A stretch of 14,635 bases of DNA from contig CAZWCX010000154.1 in assembly GCA_964632945.1 (NCBI GenBank), positions 1 through 14,635 on the forward strand, in the 5' to 3' direction. Source of the DNA: CAZWCX01 sp964632945 (GTDB taxonomy: Bacteria; Planctomycetota; MHYJ01; WSZJ01; CAZWCX01). The notes under the pieces were generated by a model, which did no database searches, was not told the DNA's origin, and was given only the letters and a program-made list of their open reading frames with translations. Below are positions 1-8,200 of this stretch, piece after piece. Both the position numbers and the translations under genes were made by a program. Numbering within the stretch: position 1 is the first letter of the stretch; every line of letters begins with the position of its first letter.

Positions 1-72
1 CTCCCTCCATACTGGAGAGATATCGGCACAATTCGAGATTTAAGACAGAGCCTAGGGCCAGACCCGCCCCGG

Positions 73-127
73 GGGTCGGCTACCGACCCAGACCGAGCCG
101 GAGCGAACCTCCGGCTCGGCTGTTTTT
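73..127 (+). terminator. Intrinsic terminator of an upstream, off-window gene
   Basis: A perfect 11-bp stem, CCGAGCCGGAG (93-103) with CTCCGGCTCGG (109-119), closes a 5-nt loop and is followed by TGTTTTT (121-127). This is the standard rho-independent form for rightward transcription. A second hairpin, GGGTCGG (73-79) with CCGACCC (83-89), sits just before it. The leftward direction has no T-run, so the element is probably one-way. Positions 1-72 are less GC-rich than the rest of the window and contain no gene I can support. Confidence 0.85.
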
Positions 128-196
128 CGGGGCGGTCGGGCGATGTGGCCCTGCGGACGCGCAATCCTCCGGCGCACGGGCGCGCGTCCCCCGGGA

Positions 197-225
197 TTGA
201 CCCCGCACCCCTCATCCGGTACGCT
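197..225 (+). promoter_or_regulatory. Candidate sigma70-type promoter for the pilin-like gene
   Basis: TTGACC (197-202) matches the -35 consensus at 5 of 6 positions. After a 17-nt spacer, TACGCT (220-225) matches the -10 at 3 of 6. Transcription would begin about 30 nt before the ATG at 264. The position, just after a terminator and before a gene, supports it. The weak -10 limits confidence. Confidence 0.4.
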
Positions 226-263
226 TCGGAACGGCTTCGTTTCCCCGCAGTGGAGGGCACCCC

Positions 264-884
264 ATGGCCGGTCCGGATGGACCTGATCCGACCCGGAAGT
301 CGATCCCCACCTGGCTTCTCGTCGTGTGCGGGGCCGGCTGCCTGCTCATGGTCCTGGTCATCGGCGGAATCCTGGCTGCGGTGATGATCCCGGCGCTCTT
401 GCGGGCCCGCGAAGCCGCGAAAATCGCCTCCTGCGCGAACAACCTCCGGGTGCTGGGCACCTCCGTGGCCCTCTACTCTTCCCAGCACGGCGATGCCCCC
501 TATGCCAACCCCGCCACCGGGAAGGGATTCTGGGAGACGCTCTGGTCCGTGCCGGATGCGCGGACCTGCATCACCCCCCTGCCCGAAAGCAAGACTCTCT
601 TCCTCTGCCCGGTCTACGGGGAAGAGAGCACCCGCTCGATCGGAGCCCTGGATTACACCCATCCGAACCTCGGGGACCGAAAGCTCTACCCTACCGGGGT
701 GTTGGCCGGCCGAACTCCGGCCGATCGCATGATCGCCGGCGACTTTGCCGACGACCAGGACCCGAATCATCTGCGGGGCGGCTTCAACGTCCTCCGCTAC
801 GACGGCAGCGTCCACCGGATCCACGGCGGGACCGCCCAGGCACAGGAGTATCGGGAGGCGACGACGGGGAAGCGGGTCCCCTGA
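264..884 (+). CDS. Pilin-like (DUF1559/pseudopilin-related) membrane-anchored protein
   Basis: The product has 206 residues. A short polar N-terminus (about 1-17) precedes a hydrophobic helix (about 18-43), followed by IPALLRAREAAK and SCANNLRVLG. This is the usual sequence just after the N-methylated helix of type II/IV pseudopilins and the DUF1559-like proteins common in planctomycetes. Near the C-terminus HLRGGFNVLRYDG resembles the H-x9-DG motif of that family, here with ten residues between H and DG. The protein is probably held in the cytoplasmic membrane with its globular part outside. The canonical prepilin peptidase site (GFTLIEL-like) is missing: the helix reads WLLVVCGAGC instead. 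It may therefore be a permanently anchored relative rather than a pilus subunit. The ATG at 264 has GGAGGG (252-257) six nt upstream. Substrate or partner is unknown. Confidence 0.8.
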   Translation: MAGPDGPDPTRKSIPTWLLVVCGAGCLLMVLVIGGILAAVMIPALLRAREAAKIASCANNLRVLGTSVALYSSQHGDAPYANPATGKGFWETLWSVPDARTCITPLPESKTLFLCPVYGEESTRSIGALDYTHPNLGDRKLYPTGVLAGRTPADRMIAGDFADDQDPNHLRGGFNVLRYDGSVHRIHGGTAQAQEYREATTGKRVP

Positions 885-1073
885 TCGACGGGTTCCTCCC
901 GGTACGATCCCCCGGTCGCCGGGGAACCGCGCGAGTCCCGCCGGCCACACCGGGCGAAGCGCGGGCCGGCGAGTCCGGGGCAGACGACCGGTTTTTCCCG
1001 GAGCCCCCATCGTGAGCGTGTGGATTCCGCCTTGCACGGACGTGTCGCCGGTCGGGCGCAACGCGGTGACCGA
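885..1073. other. Intergenic spacer with GC-rich hairpins, possible weak terminator
   Basis: The gap holds a CCCCGG-TCG-CCGGGG hairpin (910-924) and an 8-bp inverted repeat CGCCGGCC (939-946) with GGCCGGCG (964-971). A T5 run lies at 992-996, about 20 nt after the second stem. That is too far for a good intrinsic terminator, so read-through into the glycosyltransferase is possible. I see no gene and no convincing promoter. Confidence 0.35.
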
Positions 1074-2555
1074 ATGAACGCGCGCCGTCGTTGCCGGCTC
1101 TTCCTCCTGCGCGCCCCGTGGGTCGTGCCGACCTTCCTCGCGGCGGCCGTTCGACTGTGCGGGATTTCCGGCCTGCCCTTGTGGATCGACGAAGGCTCGA
1201 GCCTCTTCTACGCACAGTGGACTCCCGCCGAGTTGTGGCACCGGCTGCCCGCGCTGCATCAGCATCCCCCGCTCTACTTCGTCCTCCTCGGCGCGTGGCT
1301 TCCGGTCGGCGACACGGAAGCGCTGCTCCGCCTGCCGAGCGCGCTCGGTTCCATCCTGGCGGTCCCGCTCACCTATGCATTCGCCCGCTCCCTCGCCGGA
1401 CGGCGCGTCGCCACCTGGGCGGCGTGGGGGATGGCGCTGGCGCCGTTCTCGGTGCGGCACGCGCAGCAGGCGCGCATGTACGCGCTGCTCGAACTGGAAG
1501 CCGTGGCGTCCCTCTGGGCGGCCGTCCAAATCCTGCGCGGGGCGCGCGGGGCACTTCCATGGGCGGTCTACGGCCTCGCCACCGCGCTCGCCCCCTACAC
1601 CCATGCGGCCGGTTTCCTCCTCTTCGCGGCGCTGAACGTCGCGTATGCGGCCGCCGCCCGCCCCGTGCGGCCGGCCGCCTGGCTCCTGGCGCAGACGCCC
1701 GCGCTCGGGGCCTTCTGCCTATGGGCATCGGGGTGGATCGAGCAGGCTCGCGGAATCCGGGAACGGTACTGGGTTCCCGCCCCCGATCTGCGCTGGGTCG
1801 GCGAGAGCCTCCTGGAGTGGGCGGGGGGGATCCCCGTGCGCGGGAACTATGGGGCGCCGATCGATTCCCTCTGGCTCGTCGCCGCCGCGGGCGCCACGGC
1901 GGTCGTCCTGGCCGCCGGTCGCGGGCTCTGGAGCGGCCGCCGCCACCGACTCCGGACCGCCCTCCTGCTGACGGTCCTGCTTCTGCCGCCGGCCTCCGAG
2001 GCGATCGTCAGCCTCATGCGGCCGGTGCTGCTCTCGCGCACCTTCGCCTGGACCCTGCCCGCCCTCGCGGTCGCGGCCGGACTCGGACTTGCCCGCACGC
2101 CGACCCGCCTGCGGCGCATCCTGGGGATGACGATCCTGCTCGGGCATGCCGGCACGCTCTGGTTCCTCCACACGCGACCGCCGGCGGAACCCTGGGATTG
2201 GGCGGCACAGACCGTCGCCCGGGAGGCCCGACCGGGAGACGCGGTCGTGTTCCTCTCCCCGCTCGGACAGGCCGTGTTCGAGTACCACGGGCGGCGGGCG
2301 GGTCTCACGCTGCCCGGCTTCGGATCCCCCCGGTCGATGTCGGAGTCCGGTTCGCGCGAGCCGCGGGTCACGGAAGACGGCGTGGCGGCGTTGGAGGCAC
2401 GGCTGGTGCCGCATGCGCGCGTTTGGCTGATCCTGTCCCCCAGCGCGCCCTACGTCGATCCCGATCGCCGGACGCGTCTCATGCTCCGGCGCACCCGCCC
2501 GCGGGAATCGCGCGAGACGCGGGGAAAGCTCGAAGTCGCGCTCTACTCGCGCTGA
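1074..2555 (+). CDS. Glycosyltransferase family 39-type (PMT/ArnT-like) polytopic membrane protein
   Basis: The 493-residue product has many hydrophobic helices over residues 1 to about 370 and a C-terminal, probably extracytoplasmic, region. The first loop carries WIDEGSS with the Asp39-Glu40 pair, the place of the catalytic acid in GT-C enzymes such as PMT and ArnT. HQHPPLYF (62-69) and HAQQARMYAL further on are hallmarks of the PMT_2/GT39 group. Such enzymes move a sugar from a polyprenyl-phosphate donor to a protein or lipid outside the membrane; donor and acceptor cannot be read here. The start is uncertain. An in-frame GTG at 1020 would add 18 residues, but the ATG at 1074 puts a basic stretch (NARRRCR) directly before the first helix, as expected for a cytoplasmic N-terminus. 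The SD is weak for both. No glycan-cluster genes lie nearby. Confidence 0.85.
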   Translation: MNARRRCRLFLLRAPWVVPTFLAAAVRLCGISGLPLWIDEGSSLFYAQWTPAELWHRLPALHQHPPLYFVLLGAWLPVGDTEALLRLPSALGSILAVPLTYAFARSLAGRRVATWAAWGMALAPFSVRHAQQARMYALLELEAVASLWAAVQILRGARGALPWAVYGLATALAPYTHAAGFLLFAALNVAYAAAARPVRPAAWLLAQTPALGAFCLWASGWIEQARGIRERYWVPAPDLRWVGESLLEWAGGIPVRGNYGAPIDSLWLVAAAGATAVVLAAGRGLWSGRRHRLRTALLLTVLLLPPASEAIVSLMRPVLLSRTFAWTLPALAVAAGLGLARTPTRLRRILGMTILLGHAGTLWFLHTRPPAEPWDWAAQTVAREARPGDAVVFLSPLGQAVFEYHGRRAGLTLPGFGSPRSMSESGSREPRVTEDGVAALEARLVPHARVWLILSPSAPYVDPDRRTRLMLRRTRPRESRETRGKLEVALYSR

Positions 2556-2588
2556 CCCGGGCCACGAGCGGATCGATCCGGATCGAGC

Positions 2589-2684
2589 TCACGAGAGGTG
2601 GAGGAAGACGGCGGCGACGACGAGCGCGCCTGCGTCCACGTCGGACTCCGGGATGCGCAGGGTGGCCGGAAGGCGACGGATCAG
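2589..2684 (-). CDS. Possible 31-codon coding tail beyond the envelope-protein stop (frameshift extension or micro-ORF)
   Basis: Just past the TGA of the neighbouring minus-strand gene, another frame stays open for 31 codons beginning at a CTG (2684). Twenty-eight of the 31 third positions are G or C, and the peptide ends in a hydrophobic stretch (AGALVVAAVFLHL). GGGAGG lies six nt before the CTG. Three readings fit: an evolved or sequencing frameshift that cut the end off the upstream gene, a coupled micro-ORF with a rare CTG start, or chance in GC-rich DNA. The sequence does not decide. No ATG or GTG is available in this frame after the overlap. Confidence 0.2.
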   Translation of the reverse strand: MIRRLPATLRIPESDVDAGALVVAAVFLHLS

Positions 2685-3793
2685 TCCTTCCCTCCCAGAA
2701 ACACGTTCTGCAGGTCGGACTCGAATCCGGTCACGTCCAGCTCCACGCGAACCCACTCCCCTTCCGCCGAGACCGTGCCGCCGAAATCGAAGCTCCATCG
2801 GGAGCGCCAGTCGGCAAAGATCGCCTCGCGGTGGCGCTCCAAGAAGGCCGCATACGACTCGGCGCGACGGGCTTCGGTCATGCGGATCTGCAACGCAAGC
2901 CGGAGCGTCGAGGCGGTCACGAGGTCGGCGCTCCAGGCGATCCCCTGGATGTCGCGGATGAACCCCTCACTCTGGTCCATGCGCGCCGTCCATTCGCGGG
3001 CCTTCAGGAACCACCCGCTTCGGTTGTCGAGGATGCCGCACGCCTCCGGCGTGCCCGGGATCCGCGCGCGGTAAACCCCGACATCGCCCAGCTCGGTCGA
3101 CCCGCCCTCGATGCGGTCGAGGATCCCCTTCACGTCGTTCGCGGTGGTGGCCACCGCGATGGTGTTTTCCCGCACGGCCGCCCAGCGCGGCCGATCCTCG
3201 TCGCCCCGGACCGGTTCGATCGACTTCCCCTTGTGCACCGACGTCACCCGGCCGAAGTCACGCGTCTGCTCGATCAACTTGTTCGCCACCGTGCCGATCA
3301 GATTGCCGAACTGGGAGAAGCTGAGCAGGACGACGTCGGGCGAGTCCTCGTCCCGCACGCTTTCCCCGACGAAGCCAATGCCCACGTTCAGCGGAATCAA
3401 CGCTTCGAGGATCTCGCGGGTGCTCTTTTTCCCGAGTTTCCCCATCAGCGCACGCGCGTCCCCGGGAATCGTTTCGGGACGTTCGGCGTCGATGCGGGCG
3501 GCCAGCCGCTGGATGAACTCCGCCACGCCGGGGTCTTTGGGATCGAGCCGAATCGCGACCATCGACGGCTGACCCGAGGCCCAGGCCAGTTCCGGATTCA
3601 CGGGCGTCCGGGTCCCGGTGGCCCAGGCGTAGAAGATCGCAAACAGAATCACGGGCACGCCGACGAGCACGAGGCATCCGCACCCGCAGCCGTACAGCCA
3701 CTTCTTGCTGGAGGGGGGCTGGGGGGGCTGCATCGGCTGGGTCGGCTGGTGCGGGGAGGAACCCAGAATGCGCGTCGGTTCGGCTTCGGTCAT
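2681..3793 (-). CDS. Single-pass membrane-anchored envelope protein of unknown function
   Basis: The 370-residue product begins with a short Pro/Gln-rich cytoplasmic segment (about 1-29), then KKW and one membrane helix (about 32-54). Residues from about 55 onward form one soluble, probably extracytoplasmic domain of mixed alpha/beta character. Cys36, Cys38 and Cys40 form a GCGCGC cluster at the membrane entry; it does not match a lipobox. I do not recognise the soluble domain. Its layout recalls the large hypothetical envelope proteins of planctomycetes, but no catalytic motif is visible. The ATG at 3793 was chosen because GAGG lies upstream at suitable spacing and the Met opens a normal polar head. 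The open frame runs back to an ATG at 4051, but that extra stretch is Arg/Pro-rich and overlaps the divergent gene. The gene is divergent from the receiver/PilZ-kinase unit and converges on the glycosyltransferase. Confidence 0.75.
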   Translation of the reverse strand: MTEAEPTRILGSSPHQPTQPMQPPQPPSSKKWLYGCGCGCLVLVGVPVILFAIFYAWATGTRTPVNPELAWASGQPSMVAIRLDPKDPGVAEFIQRLAARIDAERPETIPGDARALMGKLGKKSTREILEALIPLNVGIGFVGESVRDEDSPDVVLLSFSQFGNLIGTVANKLIEQTRDFGRVTSVHKGKSIEPVRGDEDRPRWAAVRENTIAVATTANDVKGILDRIEGGSTELGDVGVYRARIPGTPEACGILDNRSGWFLKAREWTARMDQSEGFIRDIQGIAWSADLVTASTLRLALQIRMTEARRAESYAAFLERHREAIFADWRSRWSFDFGGTVSAEGEWVRVELDVTGFESDLQNVFLGGKD

Positions 3794-3942
3794 CGGGATA
3801 CCTCGCTGGGGGGCGTCGTCCGGAATACCGCGGAAAGTGTAGCGGGGTTTCGGAAGAGGCGCCCGAAAAATGCCGCCTGGGACCCGGCCGCGCGGGAACG
3901 AGGTCGACGCGCCCTCCGCCGCGGACCGCCGCCCCGAAACAC

Positions 3943-3972
3943 TTGACCGTCGCCCCGGGCGGGCCGTATCGT
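3943..3972 (+). promoter_or_regulatory. Candidate sigma70-type promoter for the receiver/PilZ-kinase unit
   Basis: TTGACC (3943-3948, 5 of 6 matches) is separated by 18 nt from TATCGT (3967-3972, 4 of 6). Transcription would begin near 3979, which leaves a leader of about 35 nt before the ATG at 4014. If correct it rules out the longer in-frame start at 3870. The same TTGACC hexamer occurs before the pilin-like gene. I see no clear promoter for the divergent minus gene in 3794-3942. Confidence 0.5.
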
Positions 3973-4013
3973 CGGGGGGTAACGAATGTTTAAGAACTCC
4001 CGCCGAGGCGGCC

Positions 4014-5198
4014 ATGAGAGTGCGATTGCTTCGCGACGGCGGCTGCGCCATCCTGGACGGCGACGACCTCCTCGAATTCGACCCCCTCGTGTATGAGGTC
4101 GTCTATTGCGCAGTCCCGATCGATCCGCAGTCGCTGCACGAGTGGTTGGACGGCGCCCTCCTCCCGGATTCCGAGGACCGCGCCGCATTGGCCCGCATGA
4201 TCGAGCGTGGCGGGGGAATCGCCGCGGCGATGGAGGAATTGCAGTCCCAACTGAAGGCCCTGCCGCCGCCGGCCCTCGTGGCCGCCGCCCAGGCGGAGGA
4301 GACCGGGCCCGGCGGGGATCCGGCCGCCGACGCGGCGACGGCCGCGCCCGCCGAACCGCCCTCCCCCGCCCCTCCGGAGTCGGCGCCGGCGCCACGCAAG
4401 TCCGCGCGACCGCCCGCGGCGACGGCAGGGTCGGGGAAGCCGGACAAACCCCGCGCCCGCTCCGTCCTCGTCGTGGTGCCGGGCGACTGGACCGCGCGCC
4501 GGATCCAGGAACAGCTCGCGGATTCGGCCTTCGCCGTGCGAACGCGCGTGACGCGGGTGGACGACGCCCTCGACGCCTACCGGAAATCCCGGACCGACCT
4601 GGTGCTCCTCGACCTCGCCGCCTCCGGCGGACAGGAGGTGACGCTGGCCGGCGGATCTCAGTCGGTGCGCCGGTTCCTGGCAGCGGATTCCAACGCCCGG
4701 GTCGTGGCCACCTATTCCATCGAGACGAAGCCGTTGCTGCTCGCGGCCCTGCGCGCGGGCGCCAGCGCCCACCTGGCCCAACCCTTTGAACGGGCGGACC
4801 TGATCCATGCGCTGGAGAAGGCCCTGACCTCCCGGAGTTGGGCCCCCGCGCCGAGTTCCTCGATCGTGAGGAAGAATCTGGCCTGCGCCTGGAAGGCGGA
4901 CCGCCTGCTGCGGGGCGGGGAGTGGGAGGGGTTCGTCGCCCACTCTCTGGATCTCAAAGGGGTCGACGGGAGCGTGGACGAGAGCCTGAAGCCCGGCGCC
5001 GCGGGCCGATTGCGACTGCGGCTTGCCCGACAGCAGGATCCGGTCGAAATCGCCGCCGAAGTGTCCACCTGCCAGCGGGACGCCGCGCGCCGATGCTGGC
5101 TGGTCCGTTTCCGGCTGGTCCAACCTTCCCTGGACGTCGTCGACCGTCTGAGCGGGTTCCTGGCCACTCTCCGGCCCAAGCGCGCGCCCGGAGTCTGA
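4014..5198 (+). CDS. Degenerate response-regulator receiver domain fused to a PilZ-like domain
   Basis: The 394-residue product has three parts. Residues 1 to about 85 are an unrecognised N-terminal region. Residues about 90-148 are an Ala/Pro-rich linker. Residues about 150-270 form a receiver-like domain with VLVVVPGD at strand 1, LVLLDL carrying Asp200 at the phospho-acceptor place, and AQPF near the end. Strand 1 lacks the acidic pair that binds Mg2+ (a single Asp158 follows later), and the invariant Lys before Pro-Phe is Gln256, so normal phosphotransfer is doubtful. Residues about 286-390 have the strand order of PilZ, with SLDLKGVDG where DxSxxG is expected and no clear RxxxR, so c-di-GMP binding is also uncertain. 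The ATG at 4014 follows GAGG. The stop lies 5 nt before the kinase gene, so co-transcription and a shared pathway are likely. The upstream in-frame start at 3870 lies before the candidate promoter. Confidence 0.7.
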   Translation: MRVRLLRDGGCAILDGDDLLEFDPLVYEVVYCAVPIDPQSLHEWLDGALLPDSEDRAALARMIERGGGIAAAMEELQSQLKALPPPALVAAAQAEETGPGGDPAADAATAAPAEPPSPAPPESAPAPRKSARPPAATAGSGKPDKPRARSVLVVVPGDWTARRIQEQLADSAFAVRTRVTRVDDALDAYRKSRTDLVLLDLAASGGQEVTLAGGSQSVRRFLAADSNARVVATYSIETKPLLLAALRAGASAHLAQPFERADLIHALEKALTSRSWAPAPSSSIVRKNLACAWKADRLLRGGEWEGFVAHSLDLKGVDGSVDESLKPGAAGRLRLRLARQQDPVEIAAEVSTCQRDAARRCWLVRFRLVQPSLDVVDRLSGFLATLRPKRAPGV

Positions 5199-5203
5199 CC
5201 GCG

Positions 5204-8200
5204 ATGAATCGCGTCGCCGAACTCTGGTTCGCTCGCCTGGCGGTGGAGCGCGGCCTGATCACCCCGACCCAGGCCGAAACGCTGGCCGCCGAATCGGAGG
5301 CCGCCGGACCGCCCTCCCTGGCGGACCGTCTGGTCGCCCGCGGGTGGCTGACGAGGGAGCAGTGCGCCCGCCTGCAGGCGGAAATGGGCGAGGCCGCGGC
5401 CGCGGGGACGCTGATTCAGGGAATCGGGGATGCGCCGGAGCCGCCCGATGCGGGCGCCTCCACGACGGCCCCGGCCGCCGGCGCCGCTCTCCCCGCGGGG
5501 TCCGCGTCCGCGCCGCGCCGCGACGACGCGGCCGCCACCACCCCGGGGACCCCGGAGGCCCCCGCACGTCTCCAACCCAGCCTGTTCGGAAAGTACCAGA
5601 TCGTGGAGGAACTCGGCCGGGGGGCCATGGGCGTGGTCTATCGGGCGGTCGACACGGAACTCCGCCGCGAAGTGGCCCTCAAGACCGTGCTGCTCGGCGC
5701 GGAAGGGGACGCCGAAAGGACCCAGCGGTTTCTGCGCGAAGCGCGGACCGCGGCCACGCTCGACCATCCCGGCATCGTCCCGATCCACGACATGGGCGTG
5801 GTCGACGGCATCCCGTTCTTCGCCATGGGCCTGATCCGCGGACGCACGCTCGACGAGGTGTTCGCATCCGGCGCTGCGCCGGAGCTGGATGCGCGGATCC
5901 GCCTCGTCGCGGCGGCCGCCCGCGCCGTGGCCCACGCTCACGAGCGCCGCGTGATCCACCGCGACCTCAAGCCCGCCAACATCGTCCTCGATCCGGACGG
6001 CGCCCCCCACGTCATGGACTTCGGCCTCGCCAAGCAGATGGACGAAGGGGCACGGTTGACCGCCGAGGGCGAGGTCCTCGGCACGCCGATGTACATGGCG
6101 CCCGAACAGATGGGAGGCCTGGCCCACCGTGTCGGCCCCACCGCCGACGTCTATTCCCTGGGGGCGATCCTCTACGAGGCGATCACGGGCCGCGCGCCGT
6201 TCTCGGGCGGAACCCTCGCCGAACTGATGAACAAGGTCATCAACGCGGAACCCGAAGCGCCCCGGTCGCTGCGGCGGGGAATCTCGGTCGACCTCGAGAC
6301 GGTCGTCCTCAAGGCGCTCGACAAGTCCCCGGAACGGCGCTACCCCGACGCCGCGGCATTGGCCGACGATCTGGATCGGGTGCTGCGGGAGGAGCCGATC
6401 CTGGCGCGTCCGGTGTCCCGTTCGACCCGCATCCTGCGGCGCGCGCTGAAAAACCGCGCCGTGGTGGCCCCCTCGCTCGCGCTGGCGGTGCTCGGCATCG
6501 CGCTGATCCTCCAGGCCTGGTCGACGGCCGTTCGCCGCGCGAAGGAACGGGCCGCGCATTTGGCGGAAGCGATCGCCCACCGCGCGAACGGACGATCCGA
6601 CGCCGCGCGGGACGCCTATCGCGCCGCGCTCCAGATCGATCCGGATCACGCCGGCGCCCGAGCGGGTGTGGCTTGGGCCGAGGAGGACCTGGCCCGCATC
6701 GAGCGACAGCGCCAAGAGGAGATCGCACGCGTCGAGGCCGCCGCCGCGGCGGCCCAGCGGGCCCTGCGCAAGGCGGGACAGGTGCAGGCGGTGCTGGCGC
6801 GCTGGGTCCTCCTGGGAGATGCGCTGGCGGAACTGGAGCGCGGATTCGGCGATGCGAACCTGAACGAGAGCACCCGGCGCGAGCGTGCGGCCGGACCGTG
6901 GGAGCGCGTGGAGGCGTTCCTGAAGGCGACGCCGGACGACCCCGTCTCCCAGGCGACGGCACGGGCCTTTTCCGGCTGGGCGTGGCGCTGGGCGGGCCGC
7001 GCGGAAGAGGGATTGGCCTGGATTCGCGAGGCGGCGAGCCTGGACCCCGAACTTCCTTATGGTCCGCTGCTCGAGGCCATGATTTCGTTCGAGGAGTACC
7101 TCTCCCGGCAGCCGGTGCAGTCGATCACCGCCGGCGGGGAGGAAGGACTGAAGTTCTGGCGCAGCCCCATGGAGACGCCGGAGATGGCCGTATGGCGTGA
7201 ACGGATGGAAACCCGCCTCGCGGACGCGGAGCGGGCCGCGGTTTGGGGCGGACAGGTGGCGGAGGAGTTCCGCGGCCTGGTGGCGGCCCTGCGCTCGTTG
7301 CGGGAGGGGGAGTACGCCGAGACGCACCGATGCCTCACGGGCGCGGTCGATGCCGCGTCGCTGCGCATCTTCCGGACCCCGTTGCTGTTCGCCCGCGCGA
7401 AGGTCCGCTGCCTGCTGGGACGTTGGGAAGACGGGTTGGCGGACGCCGAGGAGGCGCTCGCGGCCCGTCCGGGGAACCAGCACCTGCTCATCTATGCCCA
7501 CCTGCTGTCGCTCGGGCTGGCGGTCCGCGTGGCGGCCGACGGGCGCGACGCGGTCCCGCTGCTCGAGAAGGCCCGGGCCTTCGTGCTCGAACTGCTCCGC
7601 ATCGAGCCGGAATCGGCGTGGACCCAGACGCAACGGGGGATCGGCGCGACCCAGCTGGGGGATGCCCGCGGGCGAGTGGGCGAGGACCCGCGGGCCTGCT
7701 ACGAGGAGGCGATCGCGGCGTACGGGGAGGCCATGCGCCTGGATCCCGACCGGCCCCACCACTACTACAACCGCGCGCTGACGCTCCTGAAACTGGCCGA
7801 TCGGGACGATCAGGCGGGGCTCGACCCACGGGAGACGATTCGACGCGCGATCGCGGACCACGACGTCGCCGTGGGCACCTATCCGCAGTATGGCCACCAC
7901 TGGATCGGACGGTCGAGCGCGCACGAGGCGCTCGGGGACGCCGACGCCGCGCGCGGGGCGAACCCGCTGCCCGCGTACGAACGCGCCGTCGCGGACCTCG
8001 AAGGGGCACTGGAACGGCACCATGGCTCGTTTCGTCCCGGAGCGCTGTTCCGGATCGTGCCGATGCGCCTCAAGCTCGCCTTCGCCCGGGAACAGCACGG
8101 CGGCGATCCCGCTCCCGACCTCGAGCGGGCGAGGGCCTGCGCGGAGGAGGGAGTGACGCTCCTCCCCGACGCCGCCGAGGGCCGGCTGGCGCTGGCCCGC

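Noticed and set aside
1..90. Frame 1 reads YWRDIGT, resembling the YWRDVGT motif near the end of sugar nucleotidyltransferases
   Set aside because: The frame has no stop before the terminator and continues to 384 through the pilin-like gene. Its codons are AT-rich and rare for this genome (for example AGA, TTA). Another frame stops at 41-43. A chance match is more likely; upstream sequence would settle it.
2569..2580. 12-bp palindrome CGGATCGATCCG after the glycosyltransferase stop
   Set aside because: Single copy, no T-run and no neighbour that would use it; expected by chance in GC-rich DNA.
1091..3946. 951-codon plus-strand frame running through the glycosyltransferase and the minus-strand envelope gene
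   Set aside because: Arg/Ala/Pro-rich and out of frame with both supported genes; no RBS or domain.
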